Shown one piece after another: positions 45,592 through 55,031 of a stretch of 64,000 bases of DNA. The stretch's first letter is position 1. Each line of letters opens with the position of its first letter. The DNA is taken from assembly GCF_944377805.1 (NCBI RefSeq), contig NZ_CALWFZ010000007.1, forward strand, positions 1 to 64,000, read 5' to 3'. Both the position numbers and the translations under genes were made by a program. This stretch comes from an uncultured Mediterraneibacter sp. (GTDB taxonomy: Bacteria > Bacillota > Clostridia > Lachnospirales > Lachnospiraceae). The notes beneath the pieces are model-generated. The model searched no databases. It was given only the letters and a program-made list of their open reading frames with translations, and had not been told where the DNA came from.

Positions 45592-46863
45592 TTACGCCTC
45601 GTCAATCGCCTTTCCGATGTCGTGTCTCATGTACTTGTTTTTAAACTGTATCCACTCTGTGGCGGCGTAAGCGTTCTCCCTCGCCTCTTTGAGGTCTTTT
45701 CCTTTTGCGGTGATACCCAGAACACGACCGCCGTTTGTGACGATCTGCCCGTTTTCAAATCCGGTTCCGGCATGGAAACAGTAGTATCCGTCATGCTTTT
45801 TGAACTCCTCCAGTCCGGTGATGGGGAAACCTTTTTCGTACTTCACCGGGTATCCGTCAGAAGCAAGCACTACGCACACCGCAGCATTATCTTCGAACTG
45901 CAGGTCAATCCGATCCAGCGTGCCATCGATACAAGCCTCCACCACATCAATGATGTCGTTTTTCATTCGGGGAAGCACAACCTGTGCCTCGGGATCTCCA
46001 AAGCGGGCGTTGTACTCCAGCACCTTGGGGCCGTCCGATGTCAGCATCAATCCGAAGAAAATTACTCCCTTGAACGGCCGGCCTTCTGCCGCCATAGCGT
46101 CCACCGTAGGCTGATAGATGTATTTTTCACAGAACGCTTCCACTTCCTTCGTATAGAAAGGGCTTGGAGAGAAGGTTCCCATGCCTCCCGTGTTCAGGCC
46201 GGTGTCTCCGTCTCCTGCCCGTTTGTGGTCCTGAGCGCTTGTCATCGTCCTGATCGTTTTTCCGTCTACAAAGGAAAGTACCGACACTTCGCGTCCGGTC
46301 ATGAATTCTTCGATCACCATCTCATTGCCCGCAGTTCCGAACTTCTTATCCAGCATGATCGTTTTTACGCCTTCTTTCGCCTCTTCCAGATTCTGACAGA
46401 TCAGTACTCCCTTGCCCAGCGCAAGTCCGTCCGCCTTAAGCACAATGGGGAACTTCGCTGTCTCAAGATACGCAAGAGCCTGATCCGGATCTGTGAAGTT
46501 CTCATAGGCAGCAGTCGGAATATGATACTTCTTCATCAGATCTTTTGAAAAGGCCTTGGATCCCTCAAGAACCGCCGCGTTCTTCTTCGGTCCGAAAGTG
46601 CGGATTCCCGCCTCCTCCAGAATATCTACAAGCCCTCCTACCAGCGGATCGTCCATACCGACGATACACAGGTCGATTTCTTTTTCTTTCGCGAACACAG
46701 CCAGCTTTTCAAACTCCATCGCTCCTATATCCACACATTCGGCGAACTCTGCAATCCCGGCATTTCCGGGCGCACAGTAGATCTTATCCGCCTTCGGGCT
46801 CTTCGCCACACTCGCCGCTATGGCATGTTCTCTTCCGCCGCTTCCTACGATCAGTACTTTCAT
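45592..46863 (-). CDS. purD: Phosphoribosylamine-glycine ligase PurD
   Basis: 423-residue ATP-grasp enzyme making GAR. MKVLIVGSGGREHAIA is the N-terminal signature, KADGLALGKGV the ATP-grasp loop, and RFGDPEAQV the family motif. Last of purE-purM-purN-purD. Convergent with the ThrE gene, 9 nt away. purC, purF, purL and purH are not in the window. Confidence 0.97.
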   Translation of the reverse strand: MKVLIVGSGGREHAIAASVAKSPKADKIYCAPGNAGIAEFAECVDIGAMEFEKLAVFAKEKEIDLCIVGMDDPLVGGLVDILEEAGIRTFGPKKNAAVLEGSKAFSKDLMKKYHIPTAAYENFTDPDQALAYLETAKFPIVLKADGLALGKGVLICQNLEEAKEGVKTIMLDKKFGTAGNEMVIEEFMTGREVSVLSFVDGKTIRTMTSAQDHKRAGDGDTGLNTGGMGTFSPSPFYTKEVEAFCEKYIYQPTVDAMAAEGRPFKGVIFFGLMLTSDGPKVLEYNARFGDPEAQVVLPRMKNDIIDVVEACIDGTLDRIDLQFEDNAAVCVVLASDGYPVKYEKGFPITGLEEFKKHDGYYCFHAGTGFENGQIVTNGGRVLGITAKGKDLKEARENAYAATEWIQFKNKYMRHDIGKAIDEA

Positions 46864-46904
46864 ATGTAAGTAAACCTCCTTGCCTGATGATATTTCATTT
46901 CCCG

Positions 46905-47564
46905 TTACGAAAGGATCTTCGTCTGGTTTCCTTCCACCCTCACTCTGCCGTTGGCGATCAGGTCAATAGCCTGGGGGAGGATCTTCCACTCCGCCTGCTC
47001 CATCACTCTTTTTTGAAGCGTTTCGGGCGTATCCCCGGGCTCTACTTCCACCGCCTTCTGCAGGATAATAGGCCCTGTATCTGTGCCCTCATCTACGAAA
47101 TGCACAGTAGCCCCGACCACTTTCACTCCCCGCTCCAGCGCCGCTTCATGGACTTTCAGGCCATAATATCCTCTGCCGCAGAAAGACGGAATCAGGGAAG
47201 GATGAATGTTGATCATACGGTTTTCATATTTTCGGATCATGGCCGGGGGAATCACAACAAGAAATCCTGCCAGCACGATCAGATCCGGCTCATAGGAAGC
47301 TACCGCTTCCAGAAGCTTCTCATTAAAAATATCCCGGGATTCATAATCTTTTGGAGAAACGCACTGATTAGGAATATGATTCTTCTCTGCCCGAGTCAGC
47401 GCATAAGCGTTTTTATTATTGCTTATAACTCCCGCGATCTCTGTGTTTGTGATCCGTCCGTTTCTGACGCCGTCGATAATCGCCTGGAGATTCGTTCCGC
47501 CGCCCGATACCATCACGACAATCCGCAGGTTCTTTCCGCTTTCGGAAGCGTCCGTATTTAACAT
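46905..47564 (-). CDS. purN: Phosphoribosylglycinamide formyltransferase PurN
   Basis: 219 residues. GGTNLQAIID binds the phosphate; NIHPSLIPSFCGRGYYG and VHFVDEGTDTGPIILQ hold the catalytic Asn-His-Asp and the folate site. Transfers formyl from 10-formyl-THF to GAR. Its start overlaps the purM end by 7 nt. Confidence 0.96.
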   Translation of the reverse strand: MLNTDASESGKNLRIVVMVSGGGTNLQAIIDGVRNGRITNTEIAGVISNNKNAYALTRAEKNHIPNQCVSPKDYESRDIFNEKLLEAVASYEPDLIVLAGFLVVIPPAMIRKYENRMINIHPSLIPSFCGRGYYGLKVHEAALERGVKVVGATVHFVDEGTDTGPIILQKAVEVEPGDTPETLQKRVMEQAEWKILPQAIDLIANGRVRVEGNQTKILS

Positions 47565-48586
47565 AATTCTACTCCCTTTTCTCCAGCTTCAATGCGTCCC
47601 GCAACATACGGAGCGTCTCCCGCGGCGCGGATCGCTTCCATCGCCCGGTCCACGTCCGCCTCATCTACGGCTACGATCATACCCAGCCCCATATTAAATG
47701 TGTTATACATCATCTGTTCTTCAATCTCGCCGTCCACAGAGAGCATCTGGAAGATCGGCGGAACCGGATAGCTTGCCTTTTTTATCACAGCTCTTGTGCC
47801 CTCTTTGAGCATACGGGGCACATTTTCATAAAAGCCGCCGCCTGTGATGTGGCTGCACGCCTTCACCGTCACTCCGGCGTCTTTCACACTCTTCAACGCT
47901 TTTACATAAATTCTTGTGGGAACAAGAAGGGCCTCTCCCAGAGTGCATCCCAAGCTGTCGTAATGAGTGTCAAGAGCCTCTGGCTCCATACGGAATACTT
48001 TTCTGACCAGGGAATATCCGTTACTGTGAATTCCCGTGGAAGCTATCCCGATCAGTACATCTCCCGGCTTTAAGTTCTCACCTGTAATCATCTCTTTTTT
48101 ATCGCAGACGCCTACTGCAAATCCTGCCAGATCGTACTCGTCATCAGCCATCAGTCCCGGATGCTCCGCCGTCTCGCCGCCGATCAGAGCAGCCCCCGAC
48201 TGAAGGCATCCCTCTGCCACTCCTTTGACGATCTGGGCGATCTTCTCCGGTTCGTTCTTTCCGCAGGCAATATAATCCAGGAAAAAGAGTGGTTCGCCCC
48301 CCGCACAGGCAATATCATTGACGCACATGGCAACCGCATCAATCCCGATCGTATCATGCCTGTCCAGAATCATCGCCAGTTTCACCTTTGTTCCGCATCC
48401 GTCTGTTCCCGAGAGGAGAACCGGCTCTTCCATCTCTTTGATCTTCGCCAGCGAAAATGCGCCGGAGAAGCCTCCCAGCCCGCCGAGCACCTCCGGGCGC
48501 ATCGTTTTCTTTACATGCTCCTTCATCAGTTCCACTGATCTGTATCCGGCTTCAATATCAACGCCTGCCTTCTTATAATCCATCAT
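47558..48586 (-). CDS. purM: Phosphoribosylformylglycinamidine cyclo-ligase PurM
   Basis: 342 residues. GTDGCGTKVKLA, DIACAGGEPLFFLDYIACGK and GGETAEHPG are AIR synthetase motifs. Produces AIR, which PurE then carboxylates. Coupled to purN by overlap. Confidence 0.97.
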   Translation of the reverse strand: MMDYKKAGVDIEAGYRSVELMKEHVKKTMRPEVLGGLGGFSGAFSLAKIKEMEEPVLLSGTDGCGTKVKLAMILDRHDTIGIDAVAMCVNDIACAGGEPLFFLDYIACGKNEPEKIAQIVKGVAEGCLQSGAALIGGETAEHPGLMADDEYDLAGFAVGVCDKKEMITGENLKPGDVLIGIASTGIHSNGYSLVRKVFRMEPEALDTHYDSLGCTLGEALLVPTRIYVKALKSVKDAGVTVKACSHITGGGFYENVPRMLKEGTRAVIKKASYPVPPIFQMLSVDGEIEEQMMYNTFNMGLGMIVAVDEADVDRAMEAIRAAGDAPYVAGRIEAGEKGVELC

Positions 48587-48600
48587 CTGCTCTCCTTTAT

Positions 48601-49113
48601 CTATTTCCCTTCCAGATATGCCTCGTATCCGATCTCACTGAGCCTGTCAGCCTTCGCCTGAACTGTGTCTTTCATCTCCGCGGAGTAATCTTTCAGTTTC
48701 CTGAGAATCTCTCCGTCTGACACAGCCAGAATCCTGGCTGCAAGAATCGCAGCGTTCATTCCACCGTCAATGGCAACTGTCGCAACCGGAATTCCCGGCG
48801 GCATCTGTACTATAGAGTAAAGCGCGTCCATTCCGTCCAGATTACTGCCGGACATGGGGATGCCGATAACCGGCATCGGAAAGAGCGCCGCGCACATTCC
48901 CGGAAGATGTGCGGCCATTCCCGCGCCTGCGATAATCACCTTGATTCCTTTCCCCTCTGCCGCCTTGGCCCAGTCAAAAAACGTATCCGGCATTCTGTGC
49001 GCAGAGATAATCGTCATCTCATAATCAATCCCCAGCTTTTCCAGCATGGATGCAGCTTTGCTCATCACTTTCAGATCTGAGTCGCTGCCCATTACAATTC
49101 CTACTCTTGGCAT
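48601..49113 (-). CDS. purE: N5-carboxyaminoimidazole ribonucleotide mutase PurE
   Basis: 170 residues. GIVMGSDSDLKVM and TIISAHRMPD are the class I PurE signatures. First of the four-gene purine unit. purK is not adjacent. The 89-nt leader to the upstream aminopeptidase shows no purine riboswitch that I can see. Confidence 0.96.
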   Translation of the reverse strand: MPRVGIVMGSDSDLKVMSKAASMLEKLGIDYEMTIISAHRMPDTFFDWAKAAEGKGIKVIIAGAGMAAHLPGMCAALFPMPVIGIPMSGSNLDGMDALYSIVQMPPGIPVATVAIDGGMNAAILAARILAVSDGEILRKLKDYSAEMKDTVQAKADRLSEIGYEAYLEGK

Positions 49114-49202
49114 CTTACATCCTCCTTATTCCTGCAGTCATTTCCACAGCACCGGCACACTGATTCTGACCCCGCCTCGCGGATATTTCCGCCTTCTGCG
49201 CT

Positions 49203-51317
49203 TCAGAGTTCACGGAATGGTTCGTTCAGAATCTCCGTTCCCGGCAACGCGAATTTTCCGTCTTTTAATAGTATAATGTGTTTCCCATCTTTTGTCACTA
49301 CACTTATTTCTTCTAACTCTTCATAAGGTATGGTTATATCTGTATGGCAGTTGAAATAAGCTTTTGACACGTCCGTCTTCCTGTTCAGAGAGATGGAGTT
49401 GTCCTTTGCCACGATCTCTTTTCCGTTTGGATTATAGACGCGGATCTCCTCGCTCCAGGAATAGCATGTATCACCCACCGCAAAGTGCGGCCCTGTCTTC
49501 TCCGCAATGAGGATCGGCAGCTTATCTTCGATGCCGTACTTCCTTCCCGCCACATATGCCGTCGTATTCGTACCAATGGCAAACTCACCAAGAGGAAGGG
49601 ATTTATGCCCTTTTAATACATTGTCCTCTATATATTTCCGGCCCTCTTCCGGGTCTTTAAAATTCCCGCACCGGTAATCTGTAATCTGCCCGTCTTCAAA
49701 AGTCAGTTCCAGATCCTTATACTGAAGTCCTTCCAGATAGACACGGCTTACATGTAATACCCCGGAAGTGCCTTCCAGAACCGGGGAGGTGAATACTTCT
49801 CCCACAGGTATGTTGACGTCGGCCACACAGTTCTCAAAGACCGTCTCTTTTTCCGGGTCGTTCAGTTCCCGAAGCCGCACTCTTATATTCGTGCGGTTGG
49901 CGCCCTTCCCCAGCACATGGACATATTCCCCCTGGTCCAGAGCGTCGATCATTGTCTGCTGTACCTTCTCATAAAGTTTCGCGTCCAGAGTATTAATGCG
50001 GATCACCTCGTCGAAAATCCGCTCATACTCCTCCCCAATCTCAGGCACCGGATAGGCCACGATAGTAAAACTTCTCTCCTCTCCTTTAATATATTCATTT
50101 GTAATCTGTCCGGATCGGCTGTCGTACAGGAGCGCGAGTTCCTTTTGCTCATCACTGTAGGCCGGCGCTTCCGGAACCGCCTTCGGCGAAAACGGCTTCT
50201 CTCCGAATGTCTCCGTCACTGCCGGGCCTGCGAACTGCGCCGCCAGTATCCTGTGCTGCTCATAGACTGTACGCATCACCTCCAGCCGCCTTTCGATGTA
50301 ACGTTTATCCAGAAAGAGCGCCTGATCCTGACGGTGGTCATACTCGTACTGCCAGTTTGGAACCGCTCCGTGGTATCCGATTTTGTGATGCTCCCTCTTT
50401 GTTATCACGCTGGTGGCAGCCCTGTAGATCACAGGTTCCAGCCCCATCTTACGAAAGTTGCGTATAGCAATCCGAATCACCTTCTCAAATCCCAGAACAT
50501 ATCGGATATTCACCACTGACTTTTTGGAGAGATCTTTCCCTGTGTTGATAAATCCGATCCTGTAGCCCTCCGTGTAGACGTCTGCCATCTTCTGCAGCGT
50601 CTCCTTAGGAAGCGAGCGGAGATGCCGCGCAGTTCCCAGTTCATTTTCTGTAATGTATTCTCCGAACCGATACAGATACCGGTCGTCATCCAGATCCGCG
50701 TTCTCGATAATATCTGCCGCAAAAGACCGGGAGGGATCGATCTGCTCCGCGATCCGGTCTGCGAGAAACACATCACAGTAGTCGCTGGCATACCAGTAGA
50801 TGATTTCCCGTATCTCCTTTACCTTCGGAACAATCCCCGCGCCGTAAGTCCGGTCGCCCGATTCTCTGTATGCGCTCTCGAAACTGTTATAAACCTCGAT
50901 AAACAATTCAAACAGTATGGTCAGATAATCCACTCTGTTTTCAAATACACAGGGCAGTCCCGACCGCATCTCCGCGTAGAGCATGCTCAGAAGCCTGCCC
51001 ATATCCAGTCCGAATCTGCCGGATGCATACGCCGGATTCGCATAACTTCTCTCATATCTCTCGCCAGTAATATCACTGTAGAGAATCTCATTGATACTTT
51101 TCATCTCCTCTTCGCTGTACCGATCCCACTCCCCGTTTTCCACTTTGCGCCGCACGTTCTCCAATTCCAGAAGAAAAATCGCCACATCCTGAAAATAAGC
51201 CAGGTAGTCTTCCGGCACTGTCTCTTCCGAGACAAGACGCCGAAGCCTGTCAACTGCCAGGATGTGACGCTCCTCATACTGTCTGTTTCTCTCGTTTTGC
51301 ATCTCTTCTCTGTTCAT
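49203..51317 (-). CDS. M29-type aminopeptidase with long N-terminal extension
   Basis: 704 residues, about twice the AmpS/M29 length. The C-terminal half carries the metallopeptidase pattern: GEVFTSPV and GEFAIGTNT (Glu ligands), KTGPHFAVGDTCY (His) and NCHTDI (His/Asp). The N-terminal ~340 residues are helical, charged, and of unknown function. Cytoplasmic. Its ATG overlaps the TGA of the upstream small membrane protein (TGATG). Confidence 0.8.
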   Translation of the reverse strand: MNREEMQNERNRQYEERHILAVDRLRRLVSEETVPEDYLAYFQDVAIFLLELENVRRKVENGEWDRYSEEEMKSINEILYSDITGERYERSYANPAYASGRFGLDMGRLLSMLYAEMRSGLPCVFENRVDYLTILFELFIEVYNSFESAYRESGDRTYGAGIVPKVKEIREIIYWYASDYCDVFLADRIAEQIDPSRSFAADIIENADLDDDRYLYRFGEYITENELGTARHLRSLPKETLQKMADVYTEGYRIGFINTGKDLSKKSVVNIRYVLGFEKVIRIAIRNFRKMGLEPVIYRAATSVITKREHHKIGYHGAVPNWQYEYDHRQDQALFLDKRYIERRLEVMRTVYEQHRILAAQFAGPAVTETFGEKPFSPKAVPEAPAYSDEQKELALLYDSRSGQITNEYIKGEERSFTIVAYPVPEIGEEYERIFDEVIRINTLDAKLYEKVQQTMIDALDQGEYVHVLGKGANRTNIRVRLRELNDPEKETVFENCVADVNIPVGEVFTSPVLEGTSGVLHVSRVYLEGLQYKDLELTFEDGQITDYRCGNFKDPEEGRKYIEDNVLKGHKSLPLGEFAIGTNTTAYVAGRKYGIEDKLPILIAEKTGPHFAVGDTCYSWSEEIRVYNPNGKEIVAKDNSISLNRKTDVSKAYFNCHTDITIPYEELEEISVVTKDGKHIILLKDGKFALPGTEILNEPFREL

Positions 51318-51688
51318 CAGCTCAGTCCTCCTATAAATATCACAAGAAAAAATACTAAGGATACAGAACTGACCGGAAGTCCGATCTTACAGGTCAGATA
51401 GTTCCGGTCCCTCTCGCCGAATCCCCGGATCGCCAGCCGTATCCCATTGACAGATAAGATCAAAGATAAAATCGCCAGTCCCCCGATGATGCCGTGGGCA
51501 TTTCCCCTTGCCATAAACGCGTAGAAAACGCATCCGGCAAGAATCAGAAATCCCGCGATACCGCTGATACATGAGAGCGCTCCCTTGCGGGACTGCTTCA
51601 GTTCAGCCTGTCCGTATTTTCTGGTTCCCCTTCTCTTTCTCTCCCTATCTCTGCGGCGCTCCTCAGCGCTTTTTCCGATTCCGAACAT
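51317..51688 (-). CDS. Small membrane protein, DUF6142-like
   Basis: 123 residues: highly basic N-terminus (RRRDRERKRRGTRK), then three hydrophobic segments. The function is unknown. It lies between a VanZ-like gene (26-nt overlap) and the aminopeptidase (1-nt overlap), so the three are tightly coupled. Confidence 0.75.
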   Translation of the reverse strand: MFGIGKSAEERRRDRERKRRGTRKYGQAELKQSRKGALSCISGIAGFLILAGCVFYAFMARGNAHGIIGGLAILSLILSVNGIRLAIRGFGERDRNYLTCKIGLPVSSVSLVFFLVIFIGGLS

Positions 51689-52139
51689 GGTGCTTTCTCC
51701 TTATTTGATTACAGATTGCGAATATAATATATCCGAGTACGCCTCCTACCGTGTTAAGCAGAATATCATCCACATCAAAGCTGCCAACTCTCGTAAAAAG
51801 CTGTACGATCTCCACGCACAGGCTCAGTCCCATACTGCTGAACAGCGTCCTGAAAAATCCTCTTGACCTACTTGCCATAGAGATGAAGAACCCGTACGGC
51901 ACAAAAATCAGTATATTGCCAAACAGATTGGCAAACACGGCAAATGTTCCGATCTGTTCCCTGTATGTGATAAATCGTTTGATTTCTTTAAAAAGTTCCA
52001 GATTATACCGGTAGTTCTCCGCGACCTCCGTTCTGCCGTACCACTCAGCCACGAACAGAAAGTAGATCAGAAAACCGACATATAAAAGAAACAGGACTTT
52101 TCCGAATGTCCTGATAATTTTTGCATTTCTAATACTCAA
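51663..52139 (-). CDS. VanZ-like membrane protein
   Basis: 158 residues, four hydrophobic segments, with NLFGNILIFVPYGFFI and GSFDVDDILLNTVGGVLGY, the VanZ signature (FDxDDxxxNxxG). It starts at TTG behind AGGGGAA. VanZ relatives confer low-level glycopeptide tolerance in some species, but most chromosomal copies are uncharacterised. Confidence 0.85.
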   Translation of the reverse strand: MSIRNAKIIRTFGKVLFLLYVGFLIYFLFVAEWYGRTEVAENYRYNLELFKEIKRFITYREQIGTFAVFANLFGNILIFVPYGFFISMASRSRGFFRTLFSSMGLSLCVEIVQLFTRVGSFDVDDILLNTVGGVLGYIIFAICNQIRRKHHVRNRKKR

Positions 52140-52201
52140 AATAATTCCCCTAATATTTTTGAAGGGGGCCGGCAGTGTGCCTTCCCCCTTATTCAGTCTG
52201 T

Positions 52202-52351
52202 TTAAAAAGTGATCTCTCTTTTATGTCTCAGCAGATTCGCGCCGCTTACGATGGAAAGGACTCCTGCCGTAATCCCCACTACCAGAATGATAATCCCGAT
52301 GGCAATGTTCCCCGCACCGCTGTTTTTCATTGTCAGATATGCCTTTTCCAT
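52202..52351 (-). CDS. 49-residue single-pass membrane protein
   Basis: ATG at 52351 behind AGGAGG, 13 nt after the pyrE stop. MEKAYLTMKNSGAGN is followed by a hydrophobic helix (IAIGIIILVVGITAGVLSIV) and a basic tail RHKREITF. The strong ribosome site and clean membrane helix support a real gene. Function unknown; probably co-transcribed with pyrE and followed by the VanZ-like gene. Confidence 0.72.
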   Translation of the reverse strand: MEKAYLTMKNSGAGNIAIGIIILVVGITAGVLSIVSGANLLRHKREITF

Positions 52352-52364
52352 ACAACGCGCCTCC

Positions 52365-53045
52365 TTATTTCACTCCGTATGTTTCATAGTATGCATCGAT
52401 TGCCGTCTTTAATGTATCGTCGATTATAACTTTTCCATTGTACTCTCTGTTGTACAGACACTCGACCACGTCTTCCATAGTAACAATAGCCGCAGTGTCA
52501 AACCCATAGAGATCTTTGACCTCATCAAGCGCGCATTTCTCGCCGCCTTTACCGACTTCCATACGGTTCAAGGATACGATCAGCCCCACAATCGTCACAT
52601 CAGCGGCGCCTCTCACTTTCGGAACTGTCTCTTCCATAGATTTTCCGGATGTGGTTACATCCTCAATCATGATAACCCTGTCACCGTCTTTTAACTTGCT
52701 TCCGAGAAAGCTCCCCTTATCCGCGCCGTGATCCTTCTCCTCTTTTCTGTCGGAACAGTACCGCACTTCTTTTCCATACAGTTCACTGTAGGCAATCGCC
52801 GTCACTACGCTGAGCGGGATTCCTTTGTATGCAGGGCCGAACAATACGTCAAAGTCATCTCCGTATGTATCATGGATAGCCTTCGCATAATACTCACCCA
52901 GCTTTTTAAGCTGCGAGCCTGTCACATATGCTCCCGCATTCATAAAGAACGGTGACTTTCTACCGCTCTTCAGGGTGAATTCACCGAATTTCAGGACATC
53001 GCTGTCCACCATGAACTGAATAAACTCCTGCTTGTACTGTTCCAT
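52365..53045 (-). CDS. pyrE: Orotate phosphoribosyltransferase PyrE
   Basis: 226 residues. VIMIEDVTTSGKS is the PRPP-binding motif and FGPAYKGIPL the orotate-side loop. Converts orotate to OMP. Separated from pyrD by 230 nt containing a hairpin, a repeat copy and its own promoter, so it may be expressed independently of pyrF-K-D. Confidence 0.96.
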   Translation of the reverse strand: MEQYKQEFIQFMVDSDVLKFGEFTLKSGRKSPFFMNAGAYVTGSQLKKLGEYYAKAIHDTYGDDFDVLFGPAYKGIPLSVVTAIAYSELYGKEVRYCSDRKEEKDHGADKGSFLGSKLKDGDRVIMIEDVTTSGKSMEETVPKVRGAADVTIVGLIVSLNRMEVGKGGEKCALDEVKDLYGFDTAAIVTMEDVVECLYNREYNGKVIIDDTLKTAIDAYYETYGVK

Positions 53046-53079
53046 ATCCCCTGTAACCTCCTGTTTCTAATTCTTTACA

Positions 53080-53108
53080 ATTCTAACATACCCCAATAAA
53101 TTTTTCAA
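53080..53108 (-). promoter_or_regulatory. Promoter of pyrE
   Basis: Minus-strand TTGAAA, 17-bp spacer, TAGAAT. The dispersed repeat ends about 24 bp upstream of its -35. Confidence 0.6.
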
Positions 53109-53130
53109 TTATGCAGTAATCCCAATTACA

Positions 53131-53218
53131 TAAAGTGCCAAAAGGCACATTCCAGGATTGTAAGCGGTCGCCAGGGACTCAGGAATGCCCGGACTTTGGC
53201 TCGTCGTCATCACAACGA
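53131..53218 (-). repeat. Dispersed intergenic repeat, copy 2 (interrupted)
   Basis: Plus-strand AAGTGCCAAAAGGCACATTC, CAGGATTGTAAGCGGTCGCC, then about 30 bp not found in the other copies, then CATCACAACGAA. Copies near 18812 and 56059 have the two parts adjacent. GTGCC-AAAA-GGCAC is a perfect hairpin here. Confidence 0.7.
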
Positions 53219-53220
53219 AC

Positions 53221-53247
53221 AGAGGAAGCGGATTTACCGCTTCCTCT
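53221..53247. terminator. Hairpin after pyrD
   Basis: AGAGGAAGCGG and CCGCTTCCTCT form a perfect 11-bp stem with a 5-nt loop 29 nt after the pyrD stop. Neither flank has a strong T-run, but its place suggests termination of pyrF-pyrK-pyrD. Confidence 0.6.
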
Positions 53248-53275
53248 TCTTATCAGATCTGCCGCGCCGCCTGCC

Positions 53276-54181
53276 TCAGTCATTGACAATGCCGATCATC
53301 TCATCCACACTCTCAAAGCCCTGCTGCCTCATATACTCCTCAATCCCATCAACGATGTCCATCGTCACGCCCGGATCATGGAAGTTCGCCGTTCCCACAG
53401 ATACGGCGCTGGCTCCTGCCAGAATCATCTCTATGGCGTCCTCCGCTTTCGCAATGCCTCCCATACCGATCACAGGTACTTTCACCGCATTGGCCGCCTC
53501 GTACACCATACGCACCGCAATCGGATGAATGGCCGGCCCGGATACGCCCCCGGTCTTATTGGCCAGAGCAAATGTCTTCCGGTGAATATCAATCTTCATC
53601 CCCGTAATCGTATTGATCAGCGATACCGCGTCAGCTCCGCCCGCCTCCACAGCTCTCGCCATGTCCGCGATACTTGTCACATTGGGACTCAGTTTCATAA
53701 TAACGGGCTGTCCGGCATATTTCTTCACCGCCCTGGTGATCTCTTCAGCAGCCTTTGGATTCTGCCCGAAAGCAATCCCGCCTTCTTTTACATTCGGACA
53801 GGAAATATTGATTTCCAGCATATCCACATCCTCATCCGCAAGACGCTCTGCCACCTGACAGTAATCTTCCACAGATTTCCCGCACACATTGACAATAATC
53901 TTCGTGTCATACTTTTTCAGAAACGGGATATCTCTCTCGCAGAACACATCAATCCCGGGATTCTGAAGCCCGACAGCGTTCATCATACCGCCGTAAGTCT
54001 CCGCCACTCTCGGCGTTGGATTGCCGGTCCAGGGAACATTCGCCACTCCCTTTGTCGTCACAGCTCCCAAACGGTTCAGATCTACATAATCCGCGAACTC
54101 CACACCTGAACCAAAGGTGCCTGATGCCACGGTGACCGGATTTTTCCACTCTACTCCGGCAATATTTACTTTCATATTCAT
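53276..54181 (-). CDS. pyrD: Dihydroorotate dehydrogenase catalytic subunit PyrDB
   Basis: 301 residues. INISCPNVKEGG holds the active-site Cys of class 1B enzymes; FGSGVEFADYVDLNRLGAVTTKG and GMGGIAKAEDAIEMILAGASAV form the FMN site. Pairs with PyrK to pass electrons to NAD. Its ATG overlaps the pyrK stop by 1 nt. Confidence 0.95.
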   Translation of the reverse strand: MNMKVNIAGVEWKNPVTVASGTFGSGVEFADYVDLNRLGAVTTKGVANVPWTGNPTPRVAETYGGMMNAVGLQNPGIDVFCERDIPFLKKYDTKIIVNVCGKSVEDYCQVAERLADEDVDMLEINISCPNVKEGGIAFGQNPKAAEEITRAVKKYAGQPVIMKLSPNVTSIADMARAVEAGGADAVSLINTITGMKIDIHRKTFALANKTGGVSGPAIHPIAVRMVYEAANAVKVPVIGMGGIAKAEDAIEMILAGASAVSVGTANFHDPGVTMDIVDGIEEYMRQQGFESVDEMIGIVND

Positions 54182-54963
54182 CAGATCTCCACCTCCGTAG
54201 ACAGGAATACCGGACCGTCTTTACAGATCCGCTTGTTGTGTACATGGCTGTGGCCGTCTATCTCTTTTGACCGGCACACGCATGCCAGGCAGGCGCCGAT
54301 CCCGCATGCCATACGCTCCTCCAGAGAAATATAACACTCGATGCCCTTCTCCCCGGCATAGTTTTTGATCGCTCTTAACATTGGCGTCGGGCCGCAGGCA
54401 TAGATGATATCCGCCTCAAGGTCATTTTCCCGGACAGCGTCCAGCACATTCCCCCTGGTGCCCGCGCTTCCGTCTTCTGTGGAAATATAGACTTCCCCGT
54501 TCTTCTCGAATTCCTGTTTTAGGAACGTCTCCTTATCCCTGTATCCTATAATGATCTGTTTCTTCTCACAGTTCATTGCTTTTGCCAGTTCCAGAATCGG
54601 AGGCACGCCGATCCCGCCGCCTATAAGAAACACTTTTCTCCCTTCTGCTTTCTCATAGGGAAATCCGTTCCCAAGCGGCCCGATCACCGGTATCACATCC
54701 CCTTCCTTCATACGGGAAAACTCTTCTGTCCCGGTTCCCTTTCCTGTCACACGGTATACAACGCGCAGCCTTCCGTTTTCACGGTCGATCTCGCAGACAC
54801 TGATCGGACGGGGCAGAAGTTTGCCCGCATCCTTTGTATACATAGAGATAAACTGCCCCGGTTTCGCTTCAGACGCCGCCTCCGTCCTGATCCACATGCT
54901 GTAAATATCTTCTGCGATCCGCTCCTGGGAGATCACGGTCGCGTTTTCCTTTTTCTTTGCCAT
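54181..54963 (-). CDS. pyrK: Dihydroorotate dehydrogenase electron-transfer subunit PyrK
   Basis: 260 residues: FAD/NAD ferredoxin-reductase fold (LLPRPISVCEI, LIGGGIGVPPIL) and a C-terminal [2Fe-2S] site with Cys in CGIGACLACVC and later KRICKDGPVF. Links PyrDB to NAD+. Presence of PyrK fits an anaerobic NAD-dependent enzyme. Confidence 0.95.
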   Translation of the reverse strand: MAKKKENATVISQERIAEDIYSMWIRTEAASEAKPGQFISMYTKDAGKLLPRPISVCEIDRENGRLRVVYRVTGKGTGTEEFSRMKEGDVIPVIGPLGNGFPYEKAEGRKVFLIGGGIGVPPILELAKAMNCEKKQIIIGYRDKETFLKQEFEKNGEVYISTEDGSAGTRGNVLDAVRENDLEADIIYACGPTPMLRAIKNYAGEKGIECYISLEERMACGIGACLACVCRSKEIDGHSHVHNKRICKDGPVFLSTEVEI

Positions 54964-55031
54964 AGCTGCTCCTTCTCGATTATACCTTTTTCTGTCGCGT
55001 TAAGCGCAGGTTCCCTCTTTATCTGCCCGTT

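Noticed and set aside
49114..49202. Possible purine riboswitch upstream of purE
   Set aside because: The 89-nt spacer lacks the conserved three-way junction bases of the purine aptamer.
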